The notes beneath the pieces are model-generated. The model was not told the origin of the DNA. It did no database searches and saw only the letters and a program-made list of their open reading frames with translations. Both the position numbers and the translations under genes were made by a program. A stretch of DNA of 64,000 nt, from contig JAJHZJ010000121.1 of NCBI GenBank assembly GCA_023548195.1, forward strand, positions 5,366,180 through 5,430,179, read 5' to 3'. The stretch comes from Bettongia penicillata ogilbyi. Its lineage: Eukaryota; Chordata; Mammalia; Diprotodontia; Potoroidae. Shown in pieces: positions 20,330 through 32,279 of the stretch. The stretch's first letter is position 1. The number at the start of each line of letters is the position of its first letter.

Positions 20330-22740
20330 GTTTTTTCTTTTTGAAAATTAATTAATTTGGTTTCAGTTTTCTGCAATCACTTCTATACATCTTGGATTTT
20401 TCCCCTTCCCCTCCTTCCCCCTGCCCTTTTCCCTCCCCAAGATTGCGTGGAATCTTATATAGGTTCTACACGTACATGCTTATTAAATACATTTTCATCT
20501 TAGTCATGTTGCATGGAAGAATTACAATGAATGAGAGAAACCATAAATAAAACCAAACAGAACCCAAGAGAAAATGGTCTGCTTCACTCTGTGATCCAAT
20601 TCCATAGTTCTTTCTCTAGATGTGGAAGGCATTTTGCCTCAAGTCTCTTGGGAATGTTTTAGGTCCTGGCACTGCTGTGAAGGACTAAGTCTACCAGAAA
20701 AATTCCTCACACACTGTGGTGGTTGCTGTGTACAAATTTCTCCTGGTTCTGCTCCTTTTATTCAGCATCAGTTCATATAGGTCCTTCTAGGCCTCTCTGA
20801 AGTGTTCCTGTTCATCATTTCTTACGCACAATAATATTCCATTACATTCATATACCAAAACTTGTTCAGCCATTCTCCAATTAATGGGTGTCCCCTTGAT
20901 TTCCAGTTTTTGGCCACCACAAAGAGAGATGCTATAAATATTTTTGTACACATGAGACTCTTTCTCGTTTTTGTGATCTCTTTGGGATACAGTCCTAGAA
21001 GCAATATTCCTGGGTCAAAGGATATGCAATTTTTGTAGCTCTTTGGCCATAGCTCCAAATGATTGGATCAGCTCATAGCTCCACTAACAATGAATTAGTG
21101 TTCCAACTCTCCCACATCTTCTCCAACATTTATTATCTTCCTGTTTTGTCATGTTAGACAATCTGATAGGTGTGATGTGGTACCTCAGAGCTGTTTTCAT
21201 TTGCATCTCTCTAATCAATAGTGATTTAGAGCATTTTTTTCATATGACTAGAGATGGGTTTAATTTCTTCGTCTGAAAAATATCTCTTCATATCCTTTGA
21301 CCGTTTGTCAGTTGAGGAATGACTTGTATTCTTGTACATTTGACTAAGTTGTCAATATATTTTAGAAATAAGGCCTTTATCATAGACACTAGTTGGCAAA
21401 AATTCTTTCCCAGTTTTCTACTTTTCTCCTAACACTGGATCTTTTTGTGCAAAAACTTTCAAATTTAATGTAATCAAAATTATTGATTTTGCACTTCATA
21501 ATGTTCTCTATCTCATGTTTAGTCAAAAATTTCTCCATTCTCCATACATCTGACAAATATATTATTCCTGGCTCCCCTAATTTGTTGATAGTATCAGTCT
21601 TTATACCTAGAACATGTATCCACTTGGACTTTATTCTTGTGTATGGTATCAGGCATTGACCTATGCCCAGTTTCTGCCACACTTATCAAGTTTTCCCAGC
21701 AATTTTTGTCAAACATTGAGTTCTTATGGGGTCCTTGAGTTTATCAAACAGGATATTGCTATATTCATTGATGACTTGTCTTGAGTAGCTAACCTATTCC
21801 ACTGGTCTACTCCTCTATTTCTTGGCCAGTACCAAATGGTTTTGATAATTGTTGCTTTATAATACAATTTGAGATCTGGCAGGGCAAGGCCACCTTCCCT
21901 AGTATTTCTTTTCATTAGTTCCCTTGACATTCTGCACCTCTTGTTCTTCCAGATGAATTTTGGTATTGCTTTTTCTAGCTCTTGAAAATAATTTTCTGGT
22001 AGTTTGACTGGTATTGCACCGAATAAGTAAATTAATTTAGGTAGAACTGTCATTCTTATTATATTAGCTTGACTTACCCATAAATAACTAATGTTTTTCC
22101 ACTTACTTAGATGTGGCTTTACTTGTGCAAAAAGTGTTTTATGATTGTGTCCATATAGTCCCTGGGTTTATTTTGGCAGGTAGACTCCCAGATATTTTAC
22201 AGTGTCCACCATAGCTTGAAATGGGATTTCTCTTTCTATCTCTTGCTGTGGGACTTTGTTAGTAGTATATAGAAATGCAGATGATTTATCTGGGTTTATT
22301 TTGTAACCTGCAACTTTGTCAAAGTTGTTTATTATTTCTAGTAGTTTTTTTACTTGATTCTCTGGAATTTTCTAAATATATCATCATATCATCTGCAAAG
22401 AGTGATAATTTCATTTCTTCTTTACCTATTCTAATTCCTTTGTTTTCTTTTTCTTCTCTTATTGCCGAAGCTACCATTTATAGGACCATAATAAATGTCA
22501 GTGGTGACAATGGACATCCTTGTTTCACCCCTGATCTTGTAGGATATGCATCTAGCTTATCACTGTTACATATAATGCTTCTGATTGTTTTAGGTAGATA
22601 CTGCTTATTATTTTATGAAAAGCTCCATTTATTCCCATGCTCTCTACTATTTTAAATAGGAATGGGTGTTGTATTTTGTCAAAAGTTTTGTCTGCATCTA
22701 CTGAGTTAATCATATGTTTTCTGTTAGTTTTATGCTTTTA
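20330..22740 (-). mobile_element. 5'-truncated L1, minus strand, ORF2 plus 3' UTR
   Basis: The 3' tail is at 20330-20345 (T-rich on plus). The 3' UTR runs to about 20780. ORF2 remains run from about 20780 to 22740, where the element stops abruptly within the reverse-transcriptase domain, as 5'-truncated L1s do. It is better preserved than the other L1 pieces in the window. Confidence 0.92.
20822..22600 (-). pseudogene. L1 ORF2 remnant (reverse transcriptase and C-terminus)
   Basis: Reading on the minus strand, the RT active-site block [10 protein letters not shown] is intact, with FADD encoded at 22388-22399. Downstream, 22053-21724 gives LPKLIYLFGAIPVKLPENYF and later LPDLKLYYKATIIKTIWYW, the conserved L1 thumb region. 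21682-21389 gives LGIKTDTINK and FESFCTKRSSVRRKVENWE. 21058-20822 gives FDPGILLLGLYP and KNWKSRGHPLIGEWLNKFWY, the C-terminal end before the 3' UTR. Frameshifts and stops separate these blocks and the endonuclease domain is absent, so no working protein is made. Related cellular proteins share none of this order. Confidence 0.92.
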
Positions 22741-22744
22741 AATT

Positions 22745-23299
22745 TAATCTGAATTTTAATATGTTATCGTTATTTTCTTTAAAAATCTAGGCAATCAACA
22801 AAACAATAAATTAAGCCCTTATGTGTAACCAGATTTACGAGGTGCAAATATAGTTCACATTGGAAGTTTAACAATTGTCTCTTGCAAGTCAACCCTGTAG
22901 GAGCTAGCCCTGGCAAAATTCTGCCTATAGGCCTGAAATTCCACCATTAAAATTTCATTCATTTAGGGTAAGGTGCACTCTTTTATTAAAATACAAACAT
23001 GTTTGTTACGGGCCTTAACAGACAGTTAGTAATTGATCACATTAAGGGAAATAAATTTGGATTGAACATATTTTAGAGAAATAACAAAAAATGAACAAAA
23101 ATTTTGCATTTTAAGTCCATAAATCACTTATCATATTGGATAACAATGCTTTGAGATAGTATAAAATATTCCTCTCTCTACTGCATAGATAAGGACAGCA
23201 TGACTCAGAGAAGGTAAGTAATTTTCTAACCATCACACAATTAGTGTCAAAGTAGGGATGTGAACTTGTGCTACTTTTAAAATTGTTTTAATTGTCATC
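22745..23299. other. Unassigned sequence with a MIR relic
   Basis: Mostly unrecognised. At about 23140-23275 on the minus strand, sequences such as GACTCAGAGAAGGTAAGTAA and CATCACACAATTAGTGTCAA match a decayed MIR-like SINE. Confidence 0.45.
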
Positions 23300-24420
23300 T
23301 GTCTATATGAGCATCCTTCTTTTCTTTTTCATGAATTTTAAGGTATTTCCATGACCTCAGTTTTTAAATAATATTAATTCTAGCTCTCCTTTCTTCCCTC
23401 CAAATATAAGTGGAAATTCATAACCCCTTATAAATTGTGAGCAAACAAAAAAATCCACACACTTGATTGATTTGAGGCCAAAAAATGTATGCCCCATTCT
23501 GCACCTTGGACTACCACTTGTTGTTTTAGGAGAAAGTGCCATGCCTCAGCATTTTTTCTCTGGAATGTTGCTTGATCCCCACATGACCAAAGTCTTTCAA
23601 ATGTCTTCATTTTTACAATATTGTTGGAATATTGTACAACAATATTTATAATATTGATGGAATAGCATGCATTAATCTTCTGGATCTGTATAATTCACTC
23701 TGAATCAGTCCATGCATATCTTTCCAAGTTTCTTTGAAATTGCTCATTTCATCCTCCCCTGAGAACAATGGAAGTCCATTATGTTCATTTGTTACAGTTT
23801 AGTCATTTCCCCCTTGATTGGTACCCCCTTTTCTTCTGCTTATTTTCTACAATAACCTATTATGAATATTTTTGTACATATGAGTCAGTGTACTTCTTCT
23901 ATGAGCCCTTTGAATGTAGTCTATGGAGTGGTATCTTTGGGCCAAAAGGCATGCAACATTTTGGGGCAGCTAGATGGCACAGTGGATAGAATACCAGGCC
24001 TATTTTTGGGAAAACTGAGTTCAAATCTGGCTTCAGACACTTGCTAGCTGTGTGACCCTGGGCAAGCCATTTAGCTTTGTTTGCCTCAGTTTCCTCATCT
24101 TCAAAAGGAACTAGAGAAGAAAATGACAAACAACTCAAGTGTCTTTACCAAGAAAACCCCAAATGAAATAACCGAACAACAAAGGGCACAGTTCTAAATT
24201 AACCTTTTAGAACGACTGTAACAATTCATTACTTTTTCACTTGTGTATCAGTCTTCCCATGTTACTTGTAAAAATTGCCATCTTTGTTGATTTATGGTGA
24301 GAAATCAAACTTCAGAAATGTTTTATTTGCATTTCTCTTATTAATAGTGATTTGGAACATCCATGAATGTTATGGCGGTTGTTTACTTGGTTTTCCTCCT
24401 TTTTTCTGTCAACAGCCTAT
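23300..24420 (-). mobile_element. L1 3' end, minus strand, cut by a SINE
   Basis: The plus strand carries the complement of an L1 3' UTR (ATGTATGCCCCATTCTGCAC near 23487) followed by diverged ORF2 end (CATATCTTTCCAAGTTTC, GAATATTTTTGTACATATGA, CTTTGGGCCAAAAGGCATGC). After the SINE it continues with TATTTGCATTTCTCTTATTAAT and AGTGATTTGGAACATCCATG. All coding potential is lost. Confidence 0.72.
23963..24182 (+). mobile_element. Marsupial CORE-SINE inserted in L1
   Basis: GGGGCAGCTAGATGGCACAG head, B box GAGTTCAAATCTGGCTTC, CTAGCTGTGTGACCCTGGGC, CAGTTTCCTCATCTTC and a TACCAAGAAAACCCCAAATG tail. The L1 is interrupted exactly here. Confidence 0.92.
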
Positions 24421-25075
24421 TCATTAGACAGCTTACATTTTAATAGGCCAAGGCAATACAATGCTTATAGGGAGTATTGGTAAGGGAAAGATATTGGTTT
24501 ATGAAGTCCCAGGGATGGCAAGTTTCTATTTAGGGCAGTAGTCAATTATTTTCATTACTATGCCTAGAACAAGGGGAAGAAGGGAGAATTCATGCACAGT
24601 AGCAGGTAAGTGGCAAGATAGTAGAGTGATTGTGTATTTGGGATATGATGTTGGATCATGATCCAGAGCTTTGGATCTTTTAGTAGATATGGTAGACTAA
24701 GTGGGCTGGTTTGCCCTCACTTAATCATCAATCAAGAGCTCTTACCCTGAGGCTGAATGCACAGACATAAATAGCTAAATATAGTAAGACTTTTTTTGCC
24801 CATGTAAAGTCAGTGTATATAGAATTTCCAGTCTCGCATCAGGTCCAGCAAAGTTTGAATTTGTCATTGCTTCAATCATAAGTACTAAGATTCTCTTATT
24901 CCAAGATATAGAACCTGGAAATTAGATTGCCAAGCCATTTCTTTTTTTTTTTTTTCAAAACTTATCTCCTCTTGGAAGTCTTTGAGATCAACTACAGTTT
25001 CTATTTATTACACCTTCAATTGTATCCTTGCCACGTGATTTATTCAAGTTGTACTATGTTGATTTAGACTGACTT
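24421..25075. other. Unassigned sequence
   Basis: No family or gene is recognised. A poly-T run lies near 24941-24955. Confidence 0.5.
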
Positions 25076-25079
25076 ACAT

Positions 25080-25240
25080 GGACTGTTAGTGATGGAAGGG
25101 ATCTTAGAATTAAATTCTCTCATTTTAAAGATAAAGAAACTGAAGCTCAGAGAGGTTCAGTAGCTGGTCAAAGGTCACAGCACTAGTAAATGCTAACAGA
25201 AGTTCAAGTCCAGTTTTTCTCCATACAACTCAAGTGTTGT
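25080..25240 (-). mobile_element. MIR-like SINE, reversed
   Basis: GTGATGGAAGGGATCTTAGA, AAGATAAAGAAACTGAAGCT, CAGAGAGGTTCAGTAGCTGG and CAAAGGTCACAGCACTAG are the complement of a MIR-type core. Confidence 0.75.
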
Positions 25241-25511
25241 TTTCATTGAGTTTGTCACTATTGTTTCTGTTGGTTTGAGTTCCAAATGAACTATTTACCT
25301 GTTTGTGAGCAGTACTTCTTTGGTCAGATTTCCTGTTATCTATTTTATTTGCCTAGTCTCTTATTTGTCTTATTAACTTTTTTAAAAACTAATTTTCGCC
25401 TTAATTTTAGTGCCAATTTATATCCACTTTCCATATTCTCAAGCTGTTTTTCATATATGTGCCCTATCTTTCCAATTAAATTGTACTGTCTTACAAAGGC
25501 AGGAGATTTTA

Positions 25512-25711
25512 TGTGTGTGTGCATATGTTTGTATACGTGTATGTTTTACGTATACACCCATACATACATATATACCCATATGTGTATGTGTGTAATATCA
25601 TACATCGCATACAATTTATGATTGTATGTAATATACTTGCAAATCATATACAATTTTTATATACATATAGATAGATAGATAGATATATGATAGATAGACA
25701 GATGATAGATA
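25512..25711. repeat. Compound microsatellite: (TG)/(TA)-rich then (GATA)n
   Basis: TG- and TATG-rich sequence at about 25512-25600, then ATAG/GATA units at about 25666-25711. It is low-complexity, and frames across it are artefacts of the repeats. Confidence 0.85.
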
Positions 25712-27300
25712 GAGAGCTACACACACTTCGGTTTTCACTTCCAGAACCTGATAAATTGTTGGAATATGTGAGGTTATCAGTACATTTTGTGGAAGGATTA
25801 GCGTGCTTATAAATGTGCCATTTATTCTCAAAATTTAATTTGATCTTGTTTGTGTAACTTTCTTTTTTAACAATTTCTTATTCCATGGTGCTGACTATAA
25901 TAATGAAAGTATACTTAGTTATCACTGAACCTTGGAGATTTTTACATAAAGGACAAGTTTTAGAAACATATCCAACATATTATATCTTGGAATTAAACTT
26001 GAGAGGTATTTAGAAATGGCTCTATTAACCTCATTTTGGAGAGTAATGAGGGGAATAAATCTGTGATTTCATTCATATTGAGAGCTCCTAATGAATGAAC
26101 TTCCTCTACCAGTACAGATCATTGCTTTCTCTATTACTTATAGTGTTAGACATTTGCCTGTGGGTTCTGGAAGGTTAACTTAAGGTCACACACACTGAGG
26201 CAATACTGAATCTGGCTATACCTGTGCTGCTAGACTGATGATTCTCATGCTAATGCATCAGAAAAAAGACAAAAAAATATAATTATGGCAGAGACTTTAT
26301 TGTAAACAGTTCTCTACTAAAAATGAAATCTTTGATACTTAGATCAAATATACAGTTTCTTTTCATCCATATTTGTGGGTCATTAATTGCTGATGTTATA
26401 CCATATTTTGTTTCCTCTTGACTTTATCAGCTCAACAATATATTTGTATATGGATGTATTGGTTTCCCAAGGAAGAATCATTTCATAGAGTTTTGTGCTA
26501 ATGCCTTTGGAGAAACAAAGTGGAGAGGTAGCAGTTGCTGTGTTCAATAGTCAATATTCCACTATGATTCCACTAGTTTTCACACAACTACAGAATTCAA
26601 CTATAGAATTCACCTATAGAATTTTCCTTAAGAGAAAAGAGAAATATAGTCACATGCAAATTGTCTTAGCTTTTACCTTCATGACAGGAAGGACAGCCTT
26701 AAGTAAATATGATCAATGAGCTCCCTTCTTTAATCAGCATTCTTGTGGTATTTTAAAATGATTAGTTTTTAAACCCATAAACTCATAAAACCCACAACCT
26801 CTAATCTATTTATAATTATATAGATAGATATATATATAAACATATACATTATATACAAAATGTATATGTATATATGTATGGTGTATGCATATATATGTAT
26901 ATGCATATGTATGATGTATGTACATTTATATATAAACTTTAACAAAATATTGGTAATAAAAATACCTTATTTACTTGTGTGTCCCCTTGTGATATATTTT
27001 TCTTTTATGGATTTTTTAAAATTCTTTTTGGATTTCATCCCTATTAAAATTCCTCCACCTTAGTCCTCCTCAAATGTTTTATCAAAAAATAGAGGCAAAT
27101 TTTGCTGTTTTGAGGTGATATCGGAATTATGCTCCAAATTCATGATTGTTCTAGAATATCAATTTTCCTCAATAATTCAGTTTTACTGAACTCAATTTTA
27201 CATTTTGAGGCTATACATAACGTAATAAACCAGATTCTATGGTACTGATCAATTTTTACAGATTTCTAGATATATTACTAGTGAAAAAAAAATAAACTAA
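25712..27300. other. Mostly unassigned AT-rich sequence
   Basis: It contains a TATG/TATA-rich stretch at about 26820-26935. A weak MIR-like trace (AAGGTCACACACACTGAGGC) lies near 26180. Nothing else is recognised. Confidence 0.55.
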
Positions 27301-27445
27301 ACAAAACATTTCAAGAGGCCAGCTTGTTAGTGGCAGTGTAGGCTCTGTAACCAACACTGTTGTCCCTCTGTGACCTTGTACAAGTCACTTCACAAGCACA
27401 GGTTTCATTTAGCTCATTAAAAAATTGATAGCGAAACATTAAGAT

Positions 27446-27645
27446 CAGGGGTCTGCAAACAACTGCCTAGGGAGCAACTATCCACTTCTATTTTTGTGGT
27501 GGCTATGAGCTATGGATCTTTTTTTTTTACATTTTAAAGTAAAGTTTTATTGGATTAAAAATGTAGAAAATATTCTTAGCTGGATTACTCTATAAAAACA
27601 CCTGTGTGCCAGATTTGGCTTTCTGCTCTAGGTCGCCAGTTTCTG
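27446..27645. mobile_element. MER5-like hAT relic with 8-bp target duplication
   Basis: It starts CAGGGGTCTGCAAACAACTG, the MER5/Charlie-type terminal sequence. It contains TTTTACATTTTAAAGTAAAG and TTTTATTGGATTAAAAATG. It ends GGTCGCCAGTTTCTG, a decayed inverted copy of the start. ATTAAGAT (27438-27445) and AGTAAGAT (27646-27653) agree at 7 of 8. It is non-autonomous, with no transposase. Confidence 0.82.
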
Positions 27646-27754
27646 AGTAAGATGACTTCCAAGGTTTCTTATTATATCTTTGTGATTTTCTGAAGATTTC
27701 ATGTCACAAATTTGTCTAAATTTGCTTACTGAGATATATTTCAAGGACGTCCGG

Positions 27755-27880
27755 CATCATATCAATCAATGAACACATACAATGAGTGAGGTGTTGCACA
27801 GCACTGGGAACTAAAAACAAAAATCAAAACAATTTAAGCCTTCAAGGACCTTACATAATATGGGAAGAAAAGAGTAGTAG
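27755..27880 (-). mobile_element. L2 LINE 3' tip (reversed)
   Basis: TCAATCAATGAACACATACA, GCACAGCACTGGGAACTAA and CCTTCAAGGACCTTACATAA match the complement of an L2 3' end. Confidence 0.6.
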
Positions 27881-28394
27881 ATTACTCAGAATGGTAGAGG
27901 AACCATGATGAGAAGCCATAATGAAGAGTAATAAATATCCAGATCTGCTGGATATTCAGAGATTAGGAGTACAGGGGAGAGATAAGACAAAGAGAGAGCG
28001 GGGATACTGTAAAGCTGAGACATCAAACACAGGCTGCTAGAAACATTCCCAGGTGAGTCCTAAACCAGATTAAAATGTAATTGGAAAATGATAAACAAAA
28101 AACAAAATATAATAAAACATTGATAATCTTACTATGTGGTTTTCTAAGTCAATATGCATGCATTAGGGATCCTTACATATGTTTTATGGATTCCATTTCT
28201 ATTTGGATTTGACACACTTATGGAGAGAATCAATTGCCTTTGGTGGCAGAAAAGGATACCCATCAGCTGCTGGGCCACAGCAAACATACTCATGTTGTGT
28301 AGACATCCAAAAGAATTGTGGAGGAGGGAGTTTCCAATGAACAGCCATGGCCATATAGCCAGGACTGCTGAGTGGTTTTTTATATATACTATTT

Positions 28395-28975
28395 ATTTAT
28401 TTGAACATTATTTAAAAAAAAAGTTTTGAGTTTCAAATTCTCTCCCTATCTCTTCCACTGAAAAGGCAAGCAGTTGTATCATTCTACATGTGAAACCAAA
28501 GAAAACATATTTCCATATTAGCCACATCACAAAAAAGCATGATAAATCAAGGGAGCAAATTATACTTCAGTTTGCACTTTGAGTTCAACAGTTCTCTCTC
28601 TGCAGGTAGATAGCATTTTCCATTGTAAATTATTTGGAATTGTCTTTGATCATTACATTGATGAGAGTAGCTAAGTCTTTCGTAGTTGATCATCATTACG
28701 ATATGGTTGTTACTGAGTACAATGATCTCCTGGTTCTGCTCACTTCACTTTGCACCAGTTCATATAGGTTTTCCCATGTTTTTCTGAAACCATCCTGCTT
28801 GTCATTTCTCATAGCAGAATAATTTCCATCCCAATTATATGATACAACTTGTTCAGCCATTCCCCAATTGATGGATATCAATCTCAATTTCCAATTCTTT
28901 GCCACCACAAAAAGAGTGGCTATAAATATTTTTGTTTATATATCTTTTTCTTTTCTCTTTGATCTCTTGAGAAGG
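28395..28975 (-). mobile_element. L1 3' end, minus strand
   Basis: The plus strand starts with an A/T-rich tail complement (28390-28430), then 3' UTR. The minus-strand ORF2 end at 28908-28696 reads VAKNWKLRLISINWGMAEQV, then MRNDKQDGFRKTWENLYELV and SEVSRTRRSLYSVTT. These are the typical last residues of marsupial L1 ORF2. It is truncated at the right edge. Confidence 0.88.
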
Positions 28976-29495
28976 ATCTTGATGTGAGCTGTACCAAGAA
29001 GCCACACTAGAGATATACTTAATCAAGAGACAGAGAGCCATATCTTGTATGATACTACCACTGACTGCGTCTCTAAAGACTTTTAGAGAAGCCTGTATTG
29101 GTATTCTTTTCCAAAGGTTCTGTTGACAATCCTAACCATTTTCATTCATCCGTAAGCAAATCTGATCTTTTTTAAATTTGGGGGACCAGATGTTTGCAAG
29201 AGTGATCAGAACAGTACCCTAAAGGTGAAGTTCCCATATTTTGCGTGTGGGAGCAATCACTAAAGCAATGCCAATTAAGTCAACATGAAGAGGCAACACA
29301 ATTTTTGTCAAATAATGATTAATACCTGCAACACACTGAAAGAAATCAAAGGGTGCAGTTAGTGGTTGATACACTGTGTTTTAATGGAATATACTTTATA
29401 AGTGGTAAATACCTTCTCTCATAACAAAATGTATTCATAAATTCAAAATAAGAAGACACAGTAAATAATTCTCTTCTGCTGAGTGAACATTAAAC
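28976..29495. other. Unassigned sequence
   Basis: No recognisable gene or repeat. A possible decayed MIR relic (minus strand) follows at 29500-29608. Confidence 0.5.
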
Positions 29496-29611
29496 GAAAC
29501 TAAGCTAAGGTCTTACAGCTAGTTTATGGAAGAGCTCTGAACTGCTGGTAACAAGCTGTTCTCCTGACCCACCAATTCAGTCCTCTTTTCATTGTGCTAT
29601 GCCTGAAAAAG

Positions 29612-29951
29612 AGGGGACAGCTAGGTGGCACAGTAGATAGAGCATTAGTGCAGGAGTCAGGAGGACCTGAGTTCAAATCTCACCTCAGACACTTGACACT
29701 CACTAGCTGTGTGACCTTGGGCAAGTCACTTAACCCCAGTTACCTCATCCTGGGTCATCTCCAGTCATCCTGATGAATATCTGCTCACTGGATTCAGATG
29801 GCTCTGGAGGAGAAGGAGACTGGTGACCTGCACAGCCCTCCCTCACTCAAAACAAAGTCAAGCGCAAGTCATGTTATTATTTCTCTGATGGCATGGTCTT
29901 CTTCAGCAATGAGGGATGAACACACACACACATACACACACACACATACAC
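29612..29951 (+). mobile_element. Marsupial CORE-SINE, long 3' form, with (CA)n tail
   Basis: Same subfamily as 284-606, in the opposite orientation. GGACAGCTAGGTGGCACAGT head, GAGTTCAAATCTCACCTCAG, GGGCAAGTCACTTAACCCC, then CATCCTGATGAATATCTGC and GCCCTCCCTCACTCAAAAC, ending in CTTCTTCAGCAATGAGGGAT and a (CA)n tail. CCTGAAAAAG before and CCTAAAAACA after agree at 8 of 10 positions and may be the target duplication. Confidence 0.93.
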
Positions 29952-30309
29952 CTAAAAACAAAAAGAAGACAAAACTGGGAAAGAGGCTTATTTTTGTTTA
30001 CTTTTTCTCACTGGCATTATTCCAGGAATTTCTGGAGAGAGGAAAAAATGTTAGGAGAGTTCATTAAGGTAGTAGGAAACATTGTGGTTAATGGCACCCG
30101 AGGAACATTATTTTTTAGGAAATCATTTATTGAATATTTGTCCATAAAGTGGCATTACTTTTATTTATTAAAGAAACAAAAAATAATTTAAAAGGAATAT
30201 ATAGTTAAATTTTACTTTAAAATATGAAGAAAAATTAGATGTAAAGTACCGTTTTTGGGTGTTATTAAAATGGCTCGGCACATTCTTCACACTTTGTATA
30301 CATGCCTAT

Positions 30310-30470
30310 GGAGCCTTGACTTGACTGAGCCAGACACTCAGTAGTTGTTTGACTTGAGCAGATCATTGAACTTCCCTGCATATTTCCTTATTTGTAAGTA
30401 AAAATTAATAATATACTATCTCATAGTGATGAGTAAAGCATTATGAAAACCTTACAACGAGGACCTCCAT
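30310..30470 (+). mobile_element. MIR-like SINE relic
   Basis: GTTGTTTGACTTGAGCAGATC, CCCTGCATATTTCCTTATTT and ATGAGTAAAGCATTATGAAA follow a decayed MIR order. Confidence 0.45.
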
Positions 30471-30929
30471 ACTTAGTCAGTCATTATGCCTGCACTTGAA
30501 CAGTTGTAAATTTGTTAAAGCACTCAAGTAATCATAGTTTCTCCCTTCCTATTTTACTACTAACTCTCACTTCAAAGTACAGGAAGTTAAAGAAGAAAGT
30601 TATTTTTCAAGCTTTGAAAATACATCAGCCAACTGGGAAATAATCTAAAATGTGTGAACATTTAATTGCTTTGCATCATCTTTACATAAAAATAATAATT
30701 TCTTAATTTTTCATGATAACACCTTGAATTTCTTAGCACTTGTCTACAACAAGCAATTTTACTTATTTTCTCTCTATTTCTAGAAAATAGGCATATCTAA
30801 GTCTTACAAGTTTGTGTCTCCCCACCCCCAGCATGCATTCTTCTACATAAGTGAACTGCGTTTTCACAGCCTGAAGGCAGATCTTGTAATCCTGTCAAAT
30901 TTTACGAGCCAATTTGAACTCAAAGGAGG

Positions 30930-31358
30930 TCAGTTGCTGGGAGACTTAGAGGAATATAGGAAATGATATGGATTCTGTGAATGATAGTCTGTCCTTGAAC
31001 TAAAACTTAAAACCACATCTTCCTGTTCATCCACACTACTCATGATTGTTTTTGTAGAATGGCCATCCCTACTGGAAATTTGGAGCGGCACCAGTAAAAC
31101 AACCAAACAAAAAGACGCTGAAGTTGTTTCAAAATGTGCCTGTAGTTGTTGCTGTTGAAATGCTGACATTGTTGATTTAGGCAAAATTGCCCTATGAAAA
31201 TTCAGCAATAGACGTTTCTGCATTGAAGAATCCAGCTTGAGTCCTTTATGTAGAAATATAAATCTGAGGTTAGCTTTTTGCATGATTTCACTACTTAAGA
31301 GAATAACTAACCATTCATTTAACAATATGGGATCAACAATGTCTTTTACCCTAGTCAA
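30930..31358 (-). other. Unexplained open stretch of 142 codons
   Basis: An open frame on the minus strand without a recognised domain. It opens with TTG rather than ATG. A different frame just upstream (complement of about 31358-31432) gives MPDYRKELEEVTNSLLF, which looks protein-like, then a stop. There is no poly-A tail, target duplication or intron signal that would prove a processed pseudogene. It may be chance. It may also be a much decayed retrocopy or transposon part. Confidence 0.15.
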
Positions 31359-31737
31359 GGGCTTGTCTGTGTTCAGTGAACAATAGACTGTTTGTCACTT
31401 CTTCTAATTCTTTGCGGTAGTCTGGCATCATGGGAATTTTTTTCCCAGTTAATTCAGGAAATTAGATGAACCCCATGGGTCATATTTTCAAAAGACAGAT
31501 TTCCACGTAGTTAGTACTGAACAATGGGGAAGCAATTTTTTTAAAACCAAGAATTATTTAAGTTACTGCTTTATGCTTCATGCTTGATTTTTTAGACTGA
31601 AAATAGAAAATAATTCCTTGGTTGAACTTTCAGAGGAGGCAATTAAAAGTCAATTGTGCCAATAAATATTTATTCCTGAACCTAAATGGTCAGATACCAC
31701 CAGAAATGTAGTTTCCAATATTTCCCAATCCAAATGT

Positions 31738-31955
31738 GTATTTATGTGTGTGTATGTATGTGTATATATGTATACATATGTACATATATATGCACATATG
31801 AATATGTATATACATATATATCAGCATTAGTTAAGGGAATTTGCTCAGTGTGTCTACTATACCATTGAAATCACAAGTTCAGGGAAAAAAAGAATTTAAA
31901 TGCATGTGTTTGAATGTATGCATGCATAGATATATGCATGTACGGGTATGTAATT
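31738..31955. repeat. TATG/TATA-rich and (ATGC)-like low-complexity sequence
   Basis: Two blocks: 31738-31822 (TGTG, TATG and TATA units) and about 31905-31950 (TGCATG units). Confidence 0.8.
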
Positions 31956-32205
31956 AAAAAGAACTAACATTTACATAATGCTTTTTGTGTGTCAAGTATT
32001 TTCAATTTTCTCATTTCAGCTTCATAACAACCCTGGGAAGCAGGTGCTATTAGCCCCATTTTACAGATGAGGAAACTAAAGCACATAGAGGTTAAGTGAC
32101 TTACCCAGGATCACAAAACTAGTAACTATGTAAGGCTACATGGGAGCTCAAGGCTTTCCTGACTCCAGGTCCGGGGCTCTATGTACTACACAACTTTGCT
32201 GAAAG
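31956..32205 (-). mobile_element. CORE-SINE with MIR-like tail, reversed
   Basis: The plus strand reads TAACATTTACATAATGC, TTCATAACAACCCTGGGAAG, CCCCATTTTACAGATGAGGA, GAGGTTAAGTGACTTACCCA and CTGACTCCAGGTCCGGGGCT, the full complement of the long-tail SINE. A (TG)n block follows at about 32222-32275. Confidence 0.87.
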
Positions 32206-32279
32206 TGCAGGTATATGTATGCATGTTTGTGTGTGTGAATGTTTGTGTGTGTGAATGTGTGGGTGTGTAAATGGAAGAC

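Noticed and set aside
22275..22655. 126-codon open frame on the plus strand
   Set aside because: It is the antisense shadow of the L1 ORF2 RT domain, whose FADD box lies on the minus strand at 22388-22399.
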